Shown here: positions 1 through 12,039 of the stretch, piece after piece
How the letters are laid out: the number at the start of each line of letters is the position of its first letter
Position numbering within the stretch: the first letter of the stretch is position 1
Source of the DNA: Brassica napus
Lineage: Eukaryota; Streptophyta; Magnoliopsida; Brassicales; Brassicaceae
DNA: 64,000 nt
NCBI RefSeq assembly: GCF_020379485.1
Contig: NC_063448.1
Coordinates: 16,081,726-16,145,725 of the forward strand
Direction: 5' to 3'
The notes under the pieces: generated by a model
What the model was told of the DNA's origin: nothing
What the model saw: the letters and a program-made list of their open reading frames with translations, nothing else
The model's database searches: none
Translations under genes and position numbers: made by a program

Positions 1-353
1 CAAACTCGTAAGCACTGAAGTTGGACGCGTGTCGTTACGCAAGAAAGCGGTGGGACGCGTGGTGTGGTTTAATCGATCAACATAATTGGGTCGGTTATTG
101 GGCTTAGTTTAAATTGTAAACGGGTTGGGTTGGGTAATTTAATATCTAAGCTCACCTTGTTATGGCCCGCGGGGCTTTTCCATTAATGAAAAGAGTTAAC
201 AAAAAACAAAGAAAGAAGAAGAATGTCGAGGCTGATCGCTGTTTTTGTCATATTCAGTTTCTTGTCCGCTACACAATTTTCTAATGTAAAGATTTTCTTT
301 TTCTTTTCTTTTTTTTTCCCAAATTGAAATTAATTCATAATCAAAATACCTCT
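1..353. other. Intergenic DNA, no feature recognised
   Basis: I see no plausible coding frame, RNA gene or terminal repeat here. The stretch contains a T-rich run near 295-320 and otherwise ordinary plant intergenic composition. Confidence 0.4.
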
Positions 354-1104
354 GTTCAAAAACGTGGGCGCCTAGCCAAATAATCGGCGGCGAATAAGTT
401 CAAGTCGGCTTATTTAATTGGACCCCACTAATCCGGCCGCGTAATCTGATTAATCGGTACTATAAGGATTTTTAACCGATTATTTCCGCGTAATTTTAAA
501 CTTTATTGGAAGTTATTGGGCTTTATTAGCCCAGCTTGTAGTTTAACGAAGGGAGCTTGAGTTTATTTATAGATGCCTCGAGAAGTGTTTTTGTTTATAA
601 TAGTCGATGTGGGACTTTAGGTTTTCAAGTTTTTCCGTTTTTTCTTTGCTTAATATTTGCTCATTTGACAGGATTAGAATACATCACACTAAATACTTGT
701 GTTCCAATATTTTACATTTTGACCGATCTTATTGGTTCAGTTTTTACCAATAAAAATCTAGAACGTGTGACTTTGATGATATTATACAAATATAGTATAT
801 TTGTACAATGTATGTGAAATTAATTTAGTTTGTTTGTCTTAATATTTGTAACTGGAAATATACATTTATTTTAACAATTAAATTTTGTTAGAATTTCATA
901 TATATAGTTTTCAGTATTAGTATATACCCAAATTATCACATTATAATATATTTTATATTATATATTGGATTTTAAATACAAATGGAATAAAATTTATTAA
1001 TAAACTAGTCCCCGCGTATACCCTGCTTAATCTCCGATTTTTTTATAATTCGCTAGGCCCGAGACTGCCGCCCGACTAGCGCCTAGCGTAGTTTCGAACA
1101 TTGC
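354..1104. mobile_element. Degenerate TIR element candidate
   Basis: The left end near 354-380 (GTTCAAAAACGTGGGCGCCTAG) resembles the reverse complement of the right end near 1075-1104 (GTTCGAAACTACGCTAGGCG). The interior has several CGATTAATCGG-like words on the left side and no coding frame of note. I found no clean target-site duplication, so class and boundaries are inferences; a non-autonomous DNA transposon is the simplest reading. Confidence 0.3.
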
Positions 1105-2064
1105 AAAATACTAATATTCATACAAAGCTGGCGGCAAAACGTAATAGCCCCGAGAGTTACCACTGCTGCCCAAAGCCCGCCACCCGGTAACCTCCACTTC
1201 TGCACCCAAACGCCTCTATCGCTGCTTCCTTGCCCGCCAAACGATAAGACCAAGAACCAGAGACTTCATAACTCGACAAGGGGAACCGCTGAACGGTCCA
1301 CACACCTTGGATACATAAACAACTGAAATCCTAATAAAGAAGCTCATTCAAACACCATGAAAATGAAGCCTTGCCAACCGAACCTCTCCTGGTACACTCA
1401 CGGGAGAAGAAACAAATGCCAAGCAACCATTGGACACATAACCCCTAGAAGAAAGACTGCTAAGCCACAACCAACGGAACACTTACTCCCTTTGCGCAAA
1501 TCGATCAAGACTCTCAAACCCAAAGTTGCTAGGCACGACATCAACTTTGTTGCACTAAAACCCCAAAGAACACAAACCTCTTACCACGACAAAGAAAGAG
1601 CCGGTTCACATCCCCTTTAATGGACCACTAGAACAACAAGAAAACGGGTTCGAGAAGCTAATGCATCGCTAACCAAACATCGCTGTCCGAAAAAAATTGA
1701 ACCTTGACAACTAAAACGGGATCTGAACACCTATTCGCAGTTTCAAGAGGTGTAGACAGTGTACCACCAGCATGACTAGGGATCGTCACCGGCACTGGGA
1801 AGAACATTTCCACCGTGCGTCATCCACAAAAGCCACTTCTCTGGTTGACTATTCCGTCGAAGTAACTGCTTACCGCATGTTATCTCCGCGAATCGAAGAA
1901 ACCGAACCTCTTTACACCGCCCGTCACACCGTATCTCCATCCATCTCACCACCGCAAGGGAAGGTAGAACCGGAATCAAGGACCCGTCTTGCCTCGTCAT
2001 GCGTTATTACCGTGAAGACTTCGCCGTAGATCGCTGAATGGGAAACCGGATCTGACAAAGTCTT
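1105..2064. other. GC-richer non-coding block, left part, split by the copia insertion
   Basis: This block is clearly richer in C and G than its surroundings and contains no long frame. It appears to continue after the copia element, at about 9163-9450, because the copia target-site duplication joins the two parts. Its style (many GCC, CCG and ACCGG words) is like the retroposons at 42334-43193 and 62132-62855, but I could not find a poly(A) tail or a target-site duplication for it. Unclassified. Confidence 0.35.
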
Positions 2065-2861
2065 TGTTGGGCCTAATTATTAAGCCTAATGACTCAAATA
2101 ATATATGGCAAAATGTGAAAACGAAATGGGCCTATGGGTTCTTATAAAAAGCCTTGTTGGCTTTAATGAAATGAAGTTAACAACATCCCACATTGGTTGG
2201 GAGAGTTGATTTTGAGGAGTATATATATGTCTTCATGACATGAGAGGTTAAACAGCTCAGAGGAAGAGAGAGCTCCCCACACGCGCGCCGCCGCCGCCGT
2301 CTAGCCGGCTCGGCTCGGCTCGGCGTGGGCGTGGGCGTGGGCGTGGGCGTGGGCGTGGGCGTGGGCGTGGTCTTGGTCTTGGTCTTGGTCTTGGTCTTGG
2401 TCTTGCTCTTGCTCTTGCTCTTGCTCTTGCTCTTGGGTCTTGGTGTCGGGCCTCCGGCCCGATAAGAATATTCTTTTTGGACCAAGTTAAGCTCAACGTT
2501 TTATTTTAAACAACACGTAGTTCGTTTAAAAACAACACGCTGTCTCTCTTCTTGACGATAAGTTTAAACGAGAAAAGATCTTGCGGAGGAAGTTTCGTAA
2601 CGCCTTGCCTCCGAGATCCTCGCGAGATTTCCGCCAACGTGCGCACGTGCGGCATTAGTTACGGAAAATGGCTCGTCTTCTCTTCTTTATAAACTCGTCT
2701 CCTCCTTCATTTTTCTTTAAGTTTTTACGCAACAAAAAATCACCAGATCCCTCAACGTAAGTCTAGAGAGTGTTTCGTAGAGTTTATAGTTCGATAGGGC
2801 GATCACGAGTGAGGCGTGATTCGTCTGCCATGGTTGTATCCTGGGACTCTATATTCGTACA
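2065..2861 (+). repeat. 5' LTR of the copia element (797 bp)
   Basis: It aligns by eye with 8443-9157 from the TGTTGGG start to the TACA end. It contains a minisatellite (2325-2434) and an extra segment of about 55 bp (near 2690-2745) that is missing from the 3' LTR. The rest is nearly identical, which suggests a fairly recent insertion followed by repeat-tract change. Confidence 0.93.
2325..2434 (+). repeat. Compound hexamer array inside the 5' LTR
   Basis: Three successive 6-bp arrays: GTGGGC units, then TTGGTC units, then TTGCTC units. Frames crossing it give artificial repeats such as KSKSK or RPRPR on the minus strand, which should not be read as proteins. The 3' LTR has a different 7-bp array at the same place. 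Confidence 0.9.
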
Positions 2862-3118
2862 GTCCCGTCTCACTAACGGAACGAATATTTTGAGTTAAGG
2901 AAAGAGATCATATCTCGACTTCATGTCTCTTTGCGAATACGATTTCTTATCGTTCTTGTATTCGTCTTTTACATTCGTTTATTTCCTTAACATCGCTTTT
3001 ATTCTATCGTTTATGTCAGTCCGGTTTTCCGGCTTCTACAATCTTAACTCAAAATAGCTTTATGTTTAAAGCTTTAATCGGGTTTATAAACGATTAATAG
3101 AAACGGGTTTTGGAACCG

Positions 3119-3325
3119 TGTTTGCGATTTGCTTTCTAGCATTTCCGCGAAACGTTTTGTTCTTATCTCACAACGATGTTTGCGATTTGCTATACGCTTA
3201 TCCGCGAAACGTTTCTGCCTAAATGTGTTTGCGATTTGCCTTAGAGCACTTCCGCAAAACGTTTCTGGTTTATTTCATTACGCTTTGCGGATTTCTTTCT
3301 AGCATTTTTCGCAAAACGTTGATAC
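3119..3325 (+). repeat. Imperfect tandem repeats in the copia leader
   Basis: Four imperfect copies of about 60 bp, each with a TTTGCGATTTGC-like start and a TTCCGCGAAACGTTT-like end, lie in the untranslated leader. A related pair (AAGCGAGTTTG...AAACGTT) follows near 3373-3450. The role is unknown; leader repeats of this sort can carry regulatory or packaging signals, but that is only inference. Confidence 0.7.
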
Positions 3326-3586
3326 ATTCTTCAAACGTTATATACATGAATCGTTTCAGTAACCGTTTTCTTAAGCGAGTTTGTGAAACATTCTAAGTCT
3401 ATAAAAATGGTTTCTGCGAACGCTTTTAAGCGAGTTTGCAAAACGTTTTTTCCAGACTTATATCGATATGATTTGGTTCAAATACCAAAAATGAACATCG
3501 ATTTTAGACTATTATTTTCTTTAAAATAATATGTTATTTGTTGAATGGAGTACTAATCCGTTTTTTCATGTTTTCTCTACAGAAAA

Positions 3587-6500
3587 ATGACAAACGATAA
3601 CAACACCCCCATTGACACCACGGATGTCATTCAGACTCCACTCAACGCTGCAGCAACTGATGCAACTGGCGTGACAACCGCTACGACAAACATCACAGCA
3701 TCTACCGCTGCAGCAACAACAAGCACTATCCTCCCTGCGGGAAATGCTGCTGATGAAACCACTCGCCGTAGCCTATTTGGTGCTGGTCTTTATCAGACGG
3801 GTTCAGTATCAGCATCTGCAAGTGCTCCGGTGGCAGTTCAAACTCCTCCGGCTGTACCTAGCTTGTTCACTCAAGGACTGATGCCAGACAAGTTTGATGG
3901 CAAAGGCTTCAAAACGTGGCAGAAGAAGATGATGTTCTTTCTGACAACGATGAAACTGGACAAGTTCATCCAGGAGGACAAGCCCCTGATTCCGTACGGA
4001 ATAGATGATGTTCACAGTCTTGCAACTGTTGACATATGGGTGCATTCCGACTTCATCTGCAAAGGTTACATTTTGGGTCGTCTCATTGACCCATTGTACC
4101 GTGTCTACTGTGAGATCCCCACGGCGAAAGAGCTATGGAGATCACTGGACAAGAAGTACAGAGGTGAGGACGCTGGCTGCCAGAAGTATGTGGTCTCAAA
4201 GTTCCACGACTTCAAAATGGTGGATTCAAAACCCATCATGGATCAGGTGGAAGCGCTTCAGCTCATTTGCCATGAAATCGCTGCTGAAGGAATGTCCATC
4301 TGCGAGACATTCACAACTCTCAGCTTCATTGAAAAGCTTCCTCCAAGCTATGCGGATTTCAAGAACTACTTGAAGCACAAGAAGAAGAAGATGGGGCTCG
4401 AGGAGCTCATCATGAGGCTTCAGATGGAATCCAGAAACCGAATTGCTGACAAGGTCACTGCTAAGGAGCACAGTGTCAACATGGCTGAGCACAAAGGCAA
4501 AGGAAAGGCACACGCCCATTCTCCTGCCAAGCCTTCCAAAACTGCTGCAGCCCTGAAGGCTTCGGGAAAAAACTTCAAGAACAAAGGCATTGAAATCAAT
4601 GCGAATGCGAATGTGGAGAAGTTCAGGGGGAAATGTCACTACTGCCACAAAGTGGGGCACAAGACTGTTGAGTGTCGCAAAAAGATCAAGGATGAGAAGG
4701 CTCAGGCAAATCTCACAGAGGAGGATCTCGTTGCTGTGGTGACTGAAGCCAACATGGTTGAAAGCAACAACCCCAAGGAATGGTGGTATGACACTGGTGC
4801 AACCACCCACATTTGCACCGATAGGGCGATGTTCAGCACCTATCAGAAAAGCATGACTGAGGAGAAGCTCAAGATGGGAAACACTGCAGTCTCCAAGATT
4901 GAAGGACGCGGCAATGTGATTTTGAAGATGACATCTGGACATGAGGTCACTCTGATGAATGTGAAGCATGTGCCTGACATGAGGAAGAACCTGGTCTCGG
5001 GAACCTTGCTCAACAAGAATGGATTCGCCACAAATTTTGAGGCGGACAAGTTCGTGATTACGAAAAATGGGATGTATTTTGGAAGAGGGTATGTTAAGGG
5101 TGGACTTGTCAAGTTGAATGTAATGACAGTCCCTCCGAAAGTTGTAGCTTCAAAAGTTTCAATGAATAAGAAAGAGCCAGTTGCTTATTTGGTTGAGTCT
5201 TTTAATATATGGCATGAAAGATTAGGCCATGTAAACTACAAATCTATACAAAGATTAATGAATTTAAATCTAATTCCTAAATGCAAAACAAGTAAACAAA
5301 AATGTGAAGTATGCGTACAGGCTAAGCTCACGAAAACGCCATCACCTCGTGTTGAAAGAACTAATAAACCTATAGATTTAATTCATACAGATTTATGTGA
5401 TTTAAAATACTTACAAACTAGAGGTGGTAAAAAGTACTTTGTGACCTTCATAGATGACTGCACAAAATATTGTTATGTATATTTATTACATAGCAAAGAC
5501 GAAACCTTAGAAAAATTTAAAGAATTTAAACTCGAGGTCGAAAATCAGCTTAAAACAACTATTAAAGTAGTTAGAAGCGACAGAGGAGGCGAGTATGATG
5601 GTCCATTCAATGCATTCTGTAAAGAACATGGAATAATCCATCAAACTACAGCTCCTTACTCACCAGAATCTAATGGAGTTGCTGAACGCAAAAATCGAAC
5701 TCTAAAAGAGATGATGAATGCAATGTTGCAGGAATCTGGGTTACCCCAGAACATGTGGGGGGAAGCATTGCTTACCACTAATTATATCCTCAACAAAATT
5801 CCACACAAAATAACTGGCAAAACTCCATATGAATTATGGAAAGGTAATTTACCTTCGTATAAATACCTCAAAGTGTGGGGGTGCCTAGCAAAAGTTGCAG
5901 TACCGCCACCAAAGAAGGTCACTATTGGACCTAAAACAGTGGATTGCATCTTCATCGGATATGCACATAACAGTAATGCTTATCGATTTCTGGTACATAA
6001 ATCTGAAATATCAGACATTCATGAAAATACAGTCATGGAATCAAGAAATGCATCTTTCTTCGAAAATATTTTTCCATATAAGGAAAAACAAGGTTCAAAA
6101 CGAACTCGAGAAGAAAGAGACAATGACAAAAACTCAGAAACTGAGACAAACGTCGAGATTTCTATAAATGATATTTCAGAAAATGAAGAAAAAGATGAAC
6201 CTCGAAGGAGCAAAAGAGCTCGAAAAGAAAAATCTTTTGGAGAAGATTTCCTAATGGCATTTTTAGTAGAAAATGTTCCAAAAACTTTGGCAGAAGCCAT
6301 GGCTTCACCAGAAGCTCCATTCTGGAACGAAGCGGTCAGGAGTGAATTTGATTCGATCATGCAAAATTATACTTATTACATAACGGATTTACCACCTGGC
6401 TGCAAAGCATTAGGGAATAAATGGATAATGACACGAAAACCTGGTGGAAAATACAAGTCTAGGCTTGTAGTTCAAGGATTCCGACAAAAGGAAGGCCTTG

Positions 6501-7648
6501 ACTATTTTGATACATATTCTCCAGTGACGAGAATAACATCAATAAGACTGATGATAGCAATCGCAGCCTTAAGAGACCTAGAAATCCATCAAATGGATGT
6601 AAAAACTGCTTTTCTAAATGGTGATTTAGAAGAGGAAATTTACATGAAACAACCTGAAGGTTTTGTCATTCCCGGACAGGAAGACAAAGTATGTCGACTT
6701 GTAAAGTCACTTTATGGGCTTAAACAAGCTCCTAAACAATGGCACGAAAAATTTGACAATACAATGATGTCAAATGGTTTCAAAATAAATGAATGTGACA
6801 AATGCATATACTACAAAACTACCAAAAATGCGTATGTTTTGCTATGTCTATATGTAGATGATATGCTCATTATTGGAAGCAATAAAGACATTATCAATCA
6901 AACAAAGAACATGCTCAAAGGGACATTTGAGATGAAAGACTTGGGATTAGTAGATGTAATTCTCGGGGTTAAAGTCACAAGAAATTCAAACGGAGTTATC
7001 TTAACCCAATCTCATTATGCTGTAACAATATTAGAGAGATTTAAAAATTACTCTAAGAGTACGGCAAAAACTCCGTTAGATCCCCAAATGCACTTGACAA
7101 AGAATTCAGGTGAAGCGGTTTCACAGAACGAGTATGCACTTGTGATTGGAAGTCTCATGTACTTGACCAATTGTACTAGACCAGATCTAGCGCATGCAGT
7201 AAACGTACTTAGTCGATATACAAGTAATCCAGGTCATACACACTGGAAAGCTATAACGAGGGTACTCAATTACTTGCGCTACACCAAAGATTTTGGGCTT
7301 CACTATGGTAAAAAACCAGCAGTTTTAGAAGGATACAGTGATGCTAACTGGATATCAGATTCCAAAAACTCAAAATCCACGAGCGGATATGTCTTTACAC
7401 TAGGAGGAGCAGCAATATCATGGAAATCTACCAAACAAACAGTATTAGCCAGATCTACCATGGAATCTGAGTTCATAGCCTTAGACAAAGCAGCAGAAGA
7501 AGCTGAATGGCTTAGAAAATTTTTGGAAGATATTCCTATGTGGGAGAAACCTGTGCCAGCCATACGCATACATTGTGATAGTCAATCAGCAATAGCTCGG
7601 GCTCAGAATAATCTCTACAATGGTAAATCTCGTCACATCAGAAGATGA
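3587..7648 (+). CDS. Copia gag-pol polyprotein, truncated by a late nonsense codon
   Basis: A single frame of 1353 codons. In order: an Ala/Thr-rich N-terminus, copia gag domain (about residues 95-300), CCHC zinc knuckle (about 349-362, [14 protein letters not shown]), aspartic protease with DTGAT (about 402), GAG-pre-integrase with WHERLGH (about 541), integrase core (from about 595), reverse transcriptase with YVDD (about 1088) and RNase H (about 1248 onward, SDANW and STMESE). The frame stops at TGA 7646-7648, directly after SRHIRR, where copia RNase H normally continues. The same frame stays open for another 54 codons to a TGA at 7811-7813 and still encodes the usual C-terminal ADPFTKGL motif, so one C-to-T change of an Arg codon is the likely break. 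The product would lose the end of RNase H. Confidence 0.93.
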   Translation: MTNDNNTPIDTTDVIQTPLNAAATDATGVTTATTNITASTAAATTSTILPAGNAADETTRRSLFGAGLYQTGSVSASASAPVAVQTPPAVPSLFTQGLMPDKFDGKGFKTWQKKMMFFLTTMKLDKFIQEDKPLIPYGIDDVHSLATVDIWVHSDFICKGYILGRLIDPLYRVYCEIPTAKELWRSLDKKYRGEDAGCQKYVVSKFHDFKMVDSKPIMDQVEALQLICHEIAAEGMSICETFTTLSFIEKLPPSYADFKNYLKHKKKKMGLEELIMRLQMESRNRIADKVTAKEHSVNMAEHKGKGKAHAHSPAKPSKTAAALKASGKNFKNKGIEINANANVEKFRGKCHYCHKVGHKTVECRKKIKDEKAQANLTEEDLVAVVTEANMVESNNPKEWWYDTGATTHICTDRAMFSTYQKSMTEEKLKMGNTAVSKIEGRGNVILKMTSGHEVTLMNVKHVPDMRKNLVSGTLLNKNGFATNFEADKFVITKNGMYFGRGYVKGGLVKLNVMTVPPKVVASKVSMNKKEPVAYLVESFNIWHERLGHVNYKSIQRLMNLNLIPKCKTSKQKCEVCVQAKLTKTPSPRVERTNKPIDLIHTDLCDLKYLQTRGGKKYFVTFIDDCTKYCYVYLLHSKDETLEKFKEFKLEVENQLKTTIKVVRSDRGGEYDGPFNAFCKEHGIIHQTTAPYSPESNGVAERKNRTLKEMMNAMLQESGLPQNMWGEALLTTNYILNKIPHKITGKTPYELWKGNLPSYKYLKVWGCLAKVAVPPPKKVTIGPKTVDCIFIGYAHNSNAYRFLVHKSEISDIHENTVMESRNASFFENIFPYKEKQGSKRTREERDNDKNSETETNVEISINDISENEEKDEPRRSKRARKEKSFGEDFLMAFLVENVPKTLAEAMASPEAPFWNEAVRSEFDSIMQNYTYYITDLPPGCKALGNKWIMTRKPGGKYKSRLVVQGFRQKEGLDYFDTYSPVTRITSIRLMIAIAALRDLEIHQMDVKTAFLNGDLEEEIYMKQPEGFVIPGQEDKVCRLVKSLYGLKQAPKQWHEKFDNTMMSNGFKINECDKCIYYKTTKNAYVLLCLYVDDMLIIGSNKDIINQTKNMLKGTFEMKDLGLVDVILGVKVTRNSNGVILTQSHYAVTILERFKNYSKSTAKTPLDPQMHLTKNSGEAVSQNEYALVIGSLMYLTNCTRPDLAHAVNVLSRYTSNPGHTHWKAITRVLNYLRYTKDFGLHYGKKPAVLEGYSDANWISDSKNSKSTSGYVFTLGGAAISWKSTKQTVLARSTMESEFIALDKAAEEAEWLRKFLEDIPMWEKPVPAIRIHCDSQSAIARAQNNLYNGKSRHIRR

Positions 7649-8442
7649 CATAAAACCATTAGACAACTTATCTCAACTGGTGTAATCACAGTAGACTACA
7701 TCAAATCGGCTGACAACCTAGCGGATCCATTTACTAAAGGTTTGCAACGAGATGTTGTTGCTAAATCATCAAAAGGAATGGGTTTAAAGCCTATAACGAA
7801 TGAGGATGCGTGATTGCAACCCTACCTATCATGACTGGAGATCCCAAGACGTAGGTTCAAAGGGAAAACAAAATCAACCAGAATCTAACCAAAGCACTTG
7901 AGACAAAGTAGTCTCTTCCCAGCTCCTAAGATGAGAAAAGTGCTAACAAATGTGTAAAGGATAAGCATAAGCTTTTAATGATTCCATAGCTTCTAAGCGG
8001 AGTATTACTCAATAATTTTCATGGTCAATCACCTAATGAGTGTGAAATGGGGCCGTTTCTAGGAAGATGAATGCAAGGCTATATTCTCTAAGTTCACTCA
8101 TGAAAACCAGGAAAGTTTAGGGCCACAATGAACACAATAGAGAACTAAGTTCTACGAGAAAATGAAGCTGCGTTATGCCTGTTGTCTCGGTTTACATAAA
8201 ACACCGGTTGGTTCAAGACATCATGTTCACTTTCTGGTAAAGTAAACCCGACAGATATTAACTATGAGTGGTTCAAGGCTTAAAAATGCCACCAACTCAA
8301 ACACAGTGAATTTTTCGCAAACACTCTCGATAAGTTTGTCTAGTCTAGTAAAGATTAGAATAAGTGTAGTTTTTAGAGTCTATCGAGTCTGCATTTAGTC
8401 TGCATATGTTTTAGAAGAGTCATTTCTACTCATGTGGGGGAT
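7649..8442 (+). other. Copia 3' region: tail of the pol frame, 3' UTR and polypurine tract
   Basis: Bases 7649-7813 keep the pol frame beyond the nonsense codon. The rest is untranslated. The stretch CATGTGGGGGAT ending at 8442, directly before the 3' LTR, is a good polypurine tract for plus-strand priming. Confidence 0.8.
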
Positions 8443-9157
8443 TGTTGGGCCTAATTATTAAGCCTAATGGCTCAAATAATATATGGCAAAATGTGAAAAC
8501 GAAATGGGCCTATGGGTTCTTATAAAAAGCCTTGTTGGCTTTAATGAAATGAAGTTAACAACATCCCACATTGGTTGGGAGAGTTGATTTTGAGGAGTAT
8601 ATATATGTCTTCATGACATGAGAGGTTAAACAGCTCAGAGGAAGAGAGAACTCCCCACGCGCGCGCCGCCGCCGCCGTCCGGCCGGCTCGGCTCGGCTCG
8701 GCTCGGCGTGGGCTTGGGTCTTGGGTCTTGGGTCTTGGGTCTTGGGTCTTGGGTCTTGGGTCTTGGGTCTTGGGTCTTGGTGGAGGGCTTCCGGCCCGAT
8801 AAGAATATTCTTTTTGGACCAAGTTAAGCTCAACGTTTTATTTTAAACAACACGTAGTTCGTTTAAAAACAACACGCTGTCTCTCTTCTTGACGATAAGT
8901 TTAAACGAGAAAAGATCTTGCGGAGGAAGTTTCGTAACGCCTCGCCTCCGAGATCCTCGCGAGATTTCCGCCAACGTGCGCACGTGCGGCATTAGTTACG
9001 GAAAATGGCTCGTCTTCTCTTCTTTGTAAATTCGTCTACCAGATCCCTCAACGTAAGTCTAGAGAGTGTTTCGTAGAGTTTATAGTTCGATAGGGCGATC
9101 ACGAGTGAGGCGTGATTCGTCTGCCATGGTTGTATCCTGGGACTCTATATTCGTACA
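8443..9157 (+). repeat. 3' LTR of the copia element (715 bp)
   Basis: Same ends as the 5' LTR. It is about 82 bp shorter because of a shorter tract (8713-8780, about ten copies of the 7-mer GGGTCTT instead of the hexamer arrays) and a deletion of about 55 bp corresponding to 2690-2745 of the 5' copy. Confidence 0.93.
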
Positions 9158-9162
9158 GTCTT

Positions 9163-9560
9163 CGGTTCTAAAAGCCGACTCTCACCCTACCACCTCGCCT
9201 TGGGTCTCGTCGTATCTCCATAAGAAACCGAGAACATCACCGTCCGACACTAAAGATCATCCGGAGAGCTCTTCAGCAAACACAGAAATCCATATATATC
9301 AACCGAGGCTAAGACATGGTAGGTTGAAAGCGATTGAAAACGAGAGAAAGTAGAAGGAATACGCCTCCGGTGCCGTTAAATCCGACCACCGGAGCTAGGG
9401 TTTCACTGTGCGGCGTCTACACGTGTTTCACTCACACTATCAATAAAGTAGATTTTCTTTTTCTTTTGGTTTATGATTTTATAAAAAAATCACTTTTTAT
9501 ATTCATATATGTTTTTTTATATAGGCTGAGGAACTCGAAAATCCATCACCTACTTTTTGA
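9163..9560. other. Continuation of the GC-richer non-coding block, then AT-rich DNA
   Basis: From 9163 to about 9450 the composition matches that of 1105-2064, as expected if the copia element inserted into one older sequence. From about 9450 the DNA becomes AT-rich. No credible gene is seen. Confidence 0.35.
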
Positions 9561-9569
9561 GCATTTTAA

Positions 9570-10256
9570 CATGGACCCGAAGACCCGAACCAGAACCGAC
9601 CCAATAATATCCGATCCGGAACCGGACCAAAAATTTACAAGTACCTTTTGGGTCTAAATTTTTTTAACCAAAAAAAAAACGATCCGAATAGACCCGAACC
9701 CGAAAAAAACCGATCCAAATAGACCCGACCCGATAATAACCGATTTGTACCCGACTTAAAAACATGTATATGATGTTTTTGTGTTCTATTTTATATATAT
9801 TATTTTATGATTTAGTTTAAATATCTTTTGTGAACAACATTTGCTATTATTTTTTAACATTTTTTAAGTAATATAAAGCTTTAAAATGTAAAATTTAGAG
9901 TTTTAAAATGTTTTATTTTAATTATTAATAGTTTCATTTAAGTTGTTTTATAAAATTTTAGATATATATGACAAATATTCAACTAAAGTTGATGAAATTT
10001 GGTATATCATGTTTTTTTCAGATTCTAAATACCCGAACCCGATCCATACCCGATATGGACCCAAGAAACTACGGATATTTTATGGGTATTTTAAATATAG
10101 ACCCGAACCGACCCGGACCCGAGAAGAACCGATCCGAACCCGAACCGAAAATTTTTAAGTACCTATTGAGTCTAAATATTTATGACCCGAAAAGATCTGC
10201 ATCCGAAAAGAACCGGTCCGAACCCGACCCGAAGACCCGAACGCCCATGCCTAGCC
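9570..10256. mobile_element. hAT-like non-autonomous element or fragment with GACCCGAACC repeats
   Basis: Two blocks (9570-9760 and 10030-10256) are made of degenerate GACCCGAACC and CCGATCCGAA words around an AT-rich centre. The right end reads GCCCATGCCTA, resembling the right end of the well-bounded hAT-like element at 26286-27126 (GCCCAGGCCTA). I do not see a matching left terminus, so this copy is probably truncated or decayed. Confidence 0.5.
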
Positions 10257-10260
10257 CATA

Positions 10261-11500
10261 CTGTATATCTTTATAAATGATAAAATCAATGTATATAATA
10301 ATATAAGAATGGATCTGTATTTTATGTCTGTGTAAATTATACTATGCTCAATTTGTGTCATTAACAAACTAATGGGTGTACCCAAAATATTTCAGATGGT
10401 AGGAGAGGGTTCACTCTATAGAAGGTAAAATTGTTTAAAATTATATTTACTCTAGTTTTTATACTATTAACAAATTTTATAAAACGAGATCTTTTTTAAG
10501 AATTTCAAATTTATCTAAATATTTTTGTGAAGGATGTCCGAAAGCATGTGATTTTCGATATTCAGCGACATCTCATAAGAAACCATGTTTATTTTTCTGC
10601 AACTATTGTTGTAAAAAATGTTTGTGCGTACCGTCAGGAACATATGGAAATAAAAAAGAATGTCCTTGTTACGATAACCGGAAAAACAAAGAAAGTGGAC
10701 CAAAGTATCCATAATCATCAAAAAAAAAAAAAAACAGAAAATATATGTTACAGTTTTCTCTTAATATAAGTTCAAAAGATAACATGTTATAGTTTTTCTT
10801 TTAATAAAATCTATGTATTTGTTCATGCTTATTCTTAATATATATATAAAATATGAAATCGGATTCTATTGCAAGACTCAAGTTATGAAGGCATAAAAAT
10901 GGGTTCTCAATAGTCCCATATATGCAAACATAGCCTTTGCTTCTTTTTACTACAGATTTCGTTTTGGTAAGTCATGAGTTATATGTTCTATAGAGGAACA
11001 TGAGTCTATGCTCCTTGGACTAGTATATATGTGCTTGGATTCGGTTTTCCAAGATCTGAAGAACTTAGAGCATCTTTATCCTAATACTCATTAAGGGTCT
11101 CTTAGTTGTTTTTTAATAGTATTTAAGGAATAAAGTTGATTAAGAGACTTAGTTAAGAAACTTAAAAAATTTATGTCTTCATTGCAAGTCTCTTATTTTG
11201 GGTTCTTAAAAATAAAATAATATTACATTTTTTATTAAAATTGAAAATTTTGTTATTAAATAAAACATAGTAAAATATAACATTTTAAACATAGATTTTT
11301 TTAAAAAAACATGAAAACAAAATAGGGGAAAAAAAAGTATTGACAATTGTAATAACTAGCTATAAGCAAAGTGATCAACTATCTGATAATCAAAGATATA
11401 CTTTAAAAGATGGATTATATAATAGTTAAAAATGATCAAAATGATTTAAATTATCAATAGAAGATATGATTTTTTCTATTAATCTTGAAAATATACTCCT
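10261..11500. other. AT-rich intergenic DNA with a duplicated segment and MITE-like piece
   Basis: Bases about 10805-11070 are a diverged duplicate of about 14485-14700; both contain the phrase TTTGCTTCTTTTTACTACA and end near TTTTCCAAGATCTGAAGAAC. The stretch from about 11066 (AGAGCATCTTTATCC) with CTCTTA words up to about 11200 looks like a member of a common Brassicaceae MITE group. The small frames at 10515-10769 have no features of a gene. Confidence 0.4.
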
Positions 11501-11670
11501 TCATATCTGAATGTGGTAAAAAGAGACGTAGGAAGATATGATTTTCTCAAATATATAATTAAATCTAACGAACAAAAAGTATGTGAACACTTGTGCCTGG
11601 ATCAAATATTTTAATGTTAACATGTCTTTTACTAATAATAAACCATAGATAAAGAAAAGAAAAGGCTCAC

Positions 11671-11773
11671 TAAGTTTACGAATCTCAGTCTGAGCACAAA
11701 ATGCGTCATCCATATGAAGCAAAAACACCAGGAGAAGAAGAAATAGCATTGAAGAAACTAGAGAAGACAACAT
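11671..11773 (-). pseudogene. Signal-peptide exon of a small secreted protein, unit 1 copy
   Basis: Starting at ATG 11773 the frame encodes a hydrophobic leader (LFLLLLVFLL core) followed by DDAFCAQTEIRKL, then a GTGAGC donor directly below 11671. The same exon, with the same donor and phase, occurs at 20671-20773, and a shorter one at 24085-24137. A TATA-like TATATAAA (minus strand, forward 11831-11843) lies about 60 bp upstream and is shared by all three copies. I find no downstream exon for this copy; the place where it would be expected holds the hAT-like block, so it is probably a dead remnant. Family not recognised. Confidence 0.45.
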
Positions 11774-11830
11774 CTCTAATAATTAACAAGTCTCTCCTAT
11801 ATTGATCTGATCACTATGACTCGCAATGAT

Positions 11831-11843
11831 ACGTTTATATATA
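11831..11843 (-). promoter_or_regulatory. TATA-box candidate for the signal-peptide exon
   Basis: The minus strand reads CTATATATAAACG about 60 bp upstream of the ATG at 11773. The same box is found at about 20833-20845 and 24198-24210 at the same distance from the paralogous exons, within a conserved upstream block of about 200 bp. Confidence 0.5.
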
Positions 11844-12039
11844 GAATAGAGAGGCAGAGAAAAGGGAGAATTAAAACATACGGTAGAGACTTACTTAATT
11901 AAGCCAAATAAAGAAGAAGAAAGGTCGAGATAAGAAAGAGAGTGCTGAAGCTGTCTGTGGTCGACTGAGTTGTCACTAGTTGGTTTTGGTTTCAGTGGTC
12001 TCCTTACACCATGGTTTAGTAAACTCGGTCAACTTGTCA

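Larger units (their letters stand above)
2065..9157 (+). mobile_element. Ty1/copia LTR retrotransposon, nearly complete
   Basis: A complete LTR element: 5' LTR 2065-2861, untranslated leader 2862-3586, gag-pol frame from 3587, 3' untranslated region, purine-rich tract just before the 3' LTR (8434-8442) and 3' LTR 8443-9157. Both LTRs start TGTTGGG and end TACA, and the element is flanked by a perfect 5-bp duplication, GTCTT, at 2060-2064 and 9158-9162. The domain order gag, protease, integrase, reverse transcriptase, RNase H is that of Ty1/copia. I did not find the usual initiator-Met primer site (TGGTATCAGAGC) after the 5' LTR; priming may use another tRNA. The copy is disabled only by a late nonsense codon as far as I can see. 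Confidence 0.95.

Noticed and set aside
1357..2029. Plus and minus frames of about 75-87 codons
   Set aside because: No domain, no splice logic and overlapping frames on both strands; the GC-rich non-coding block explains them.
2177..2496. Minus-strand frames with Lys/Ser/Thr/Pro or Arg/Pro repeats
   Set aside because: They are translations of the hexamer arrays in the copia LTR; the other LTR gives different frames at the same place.
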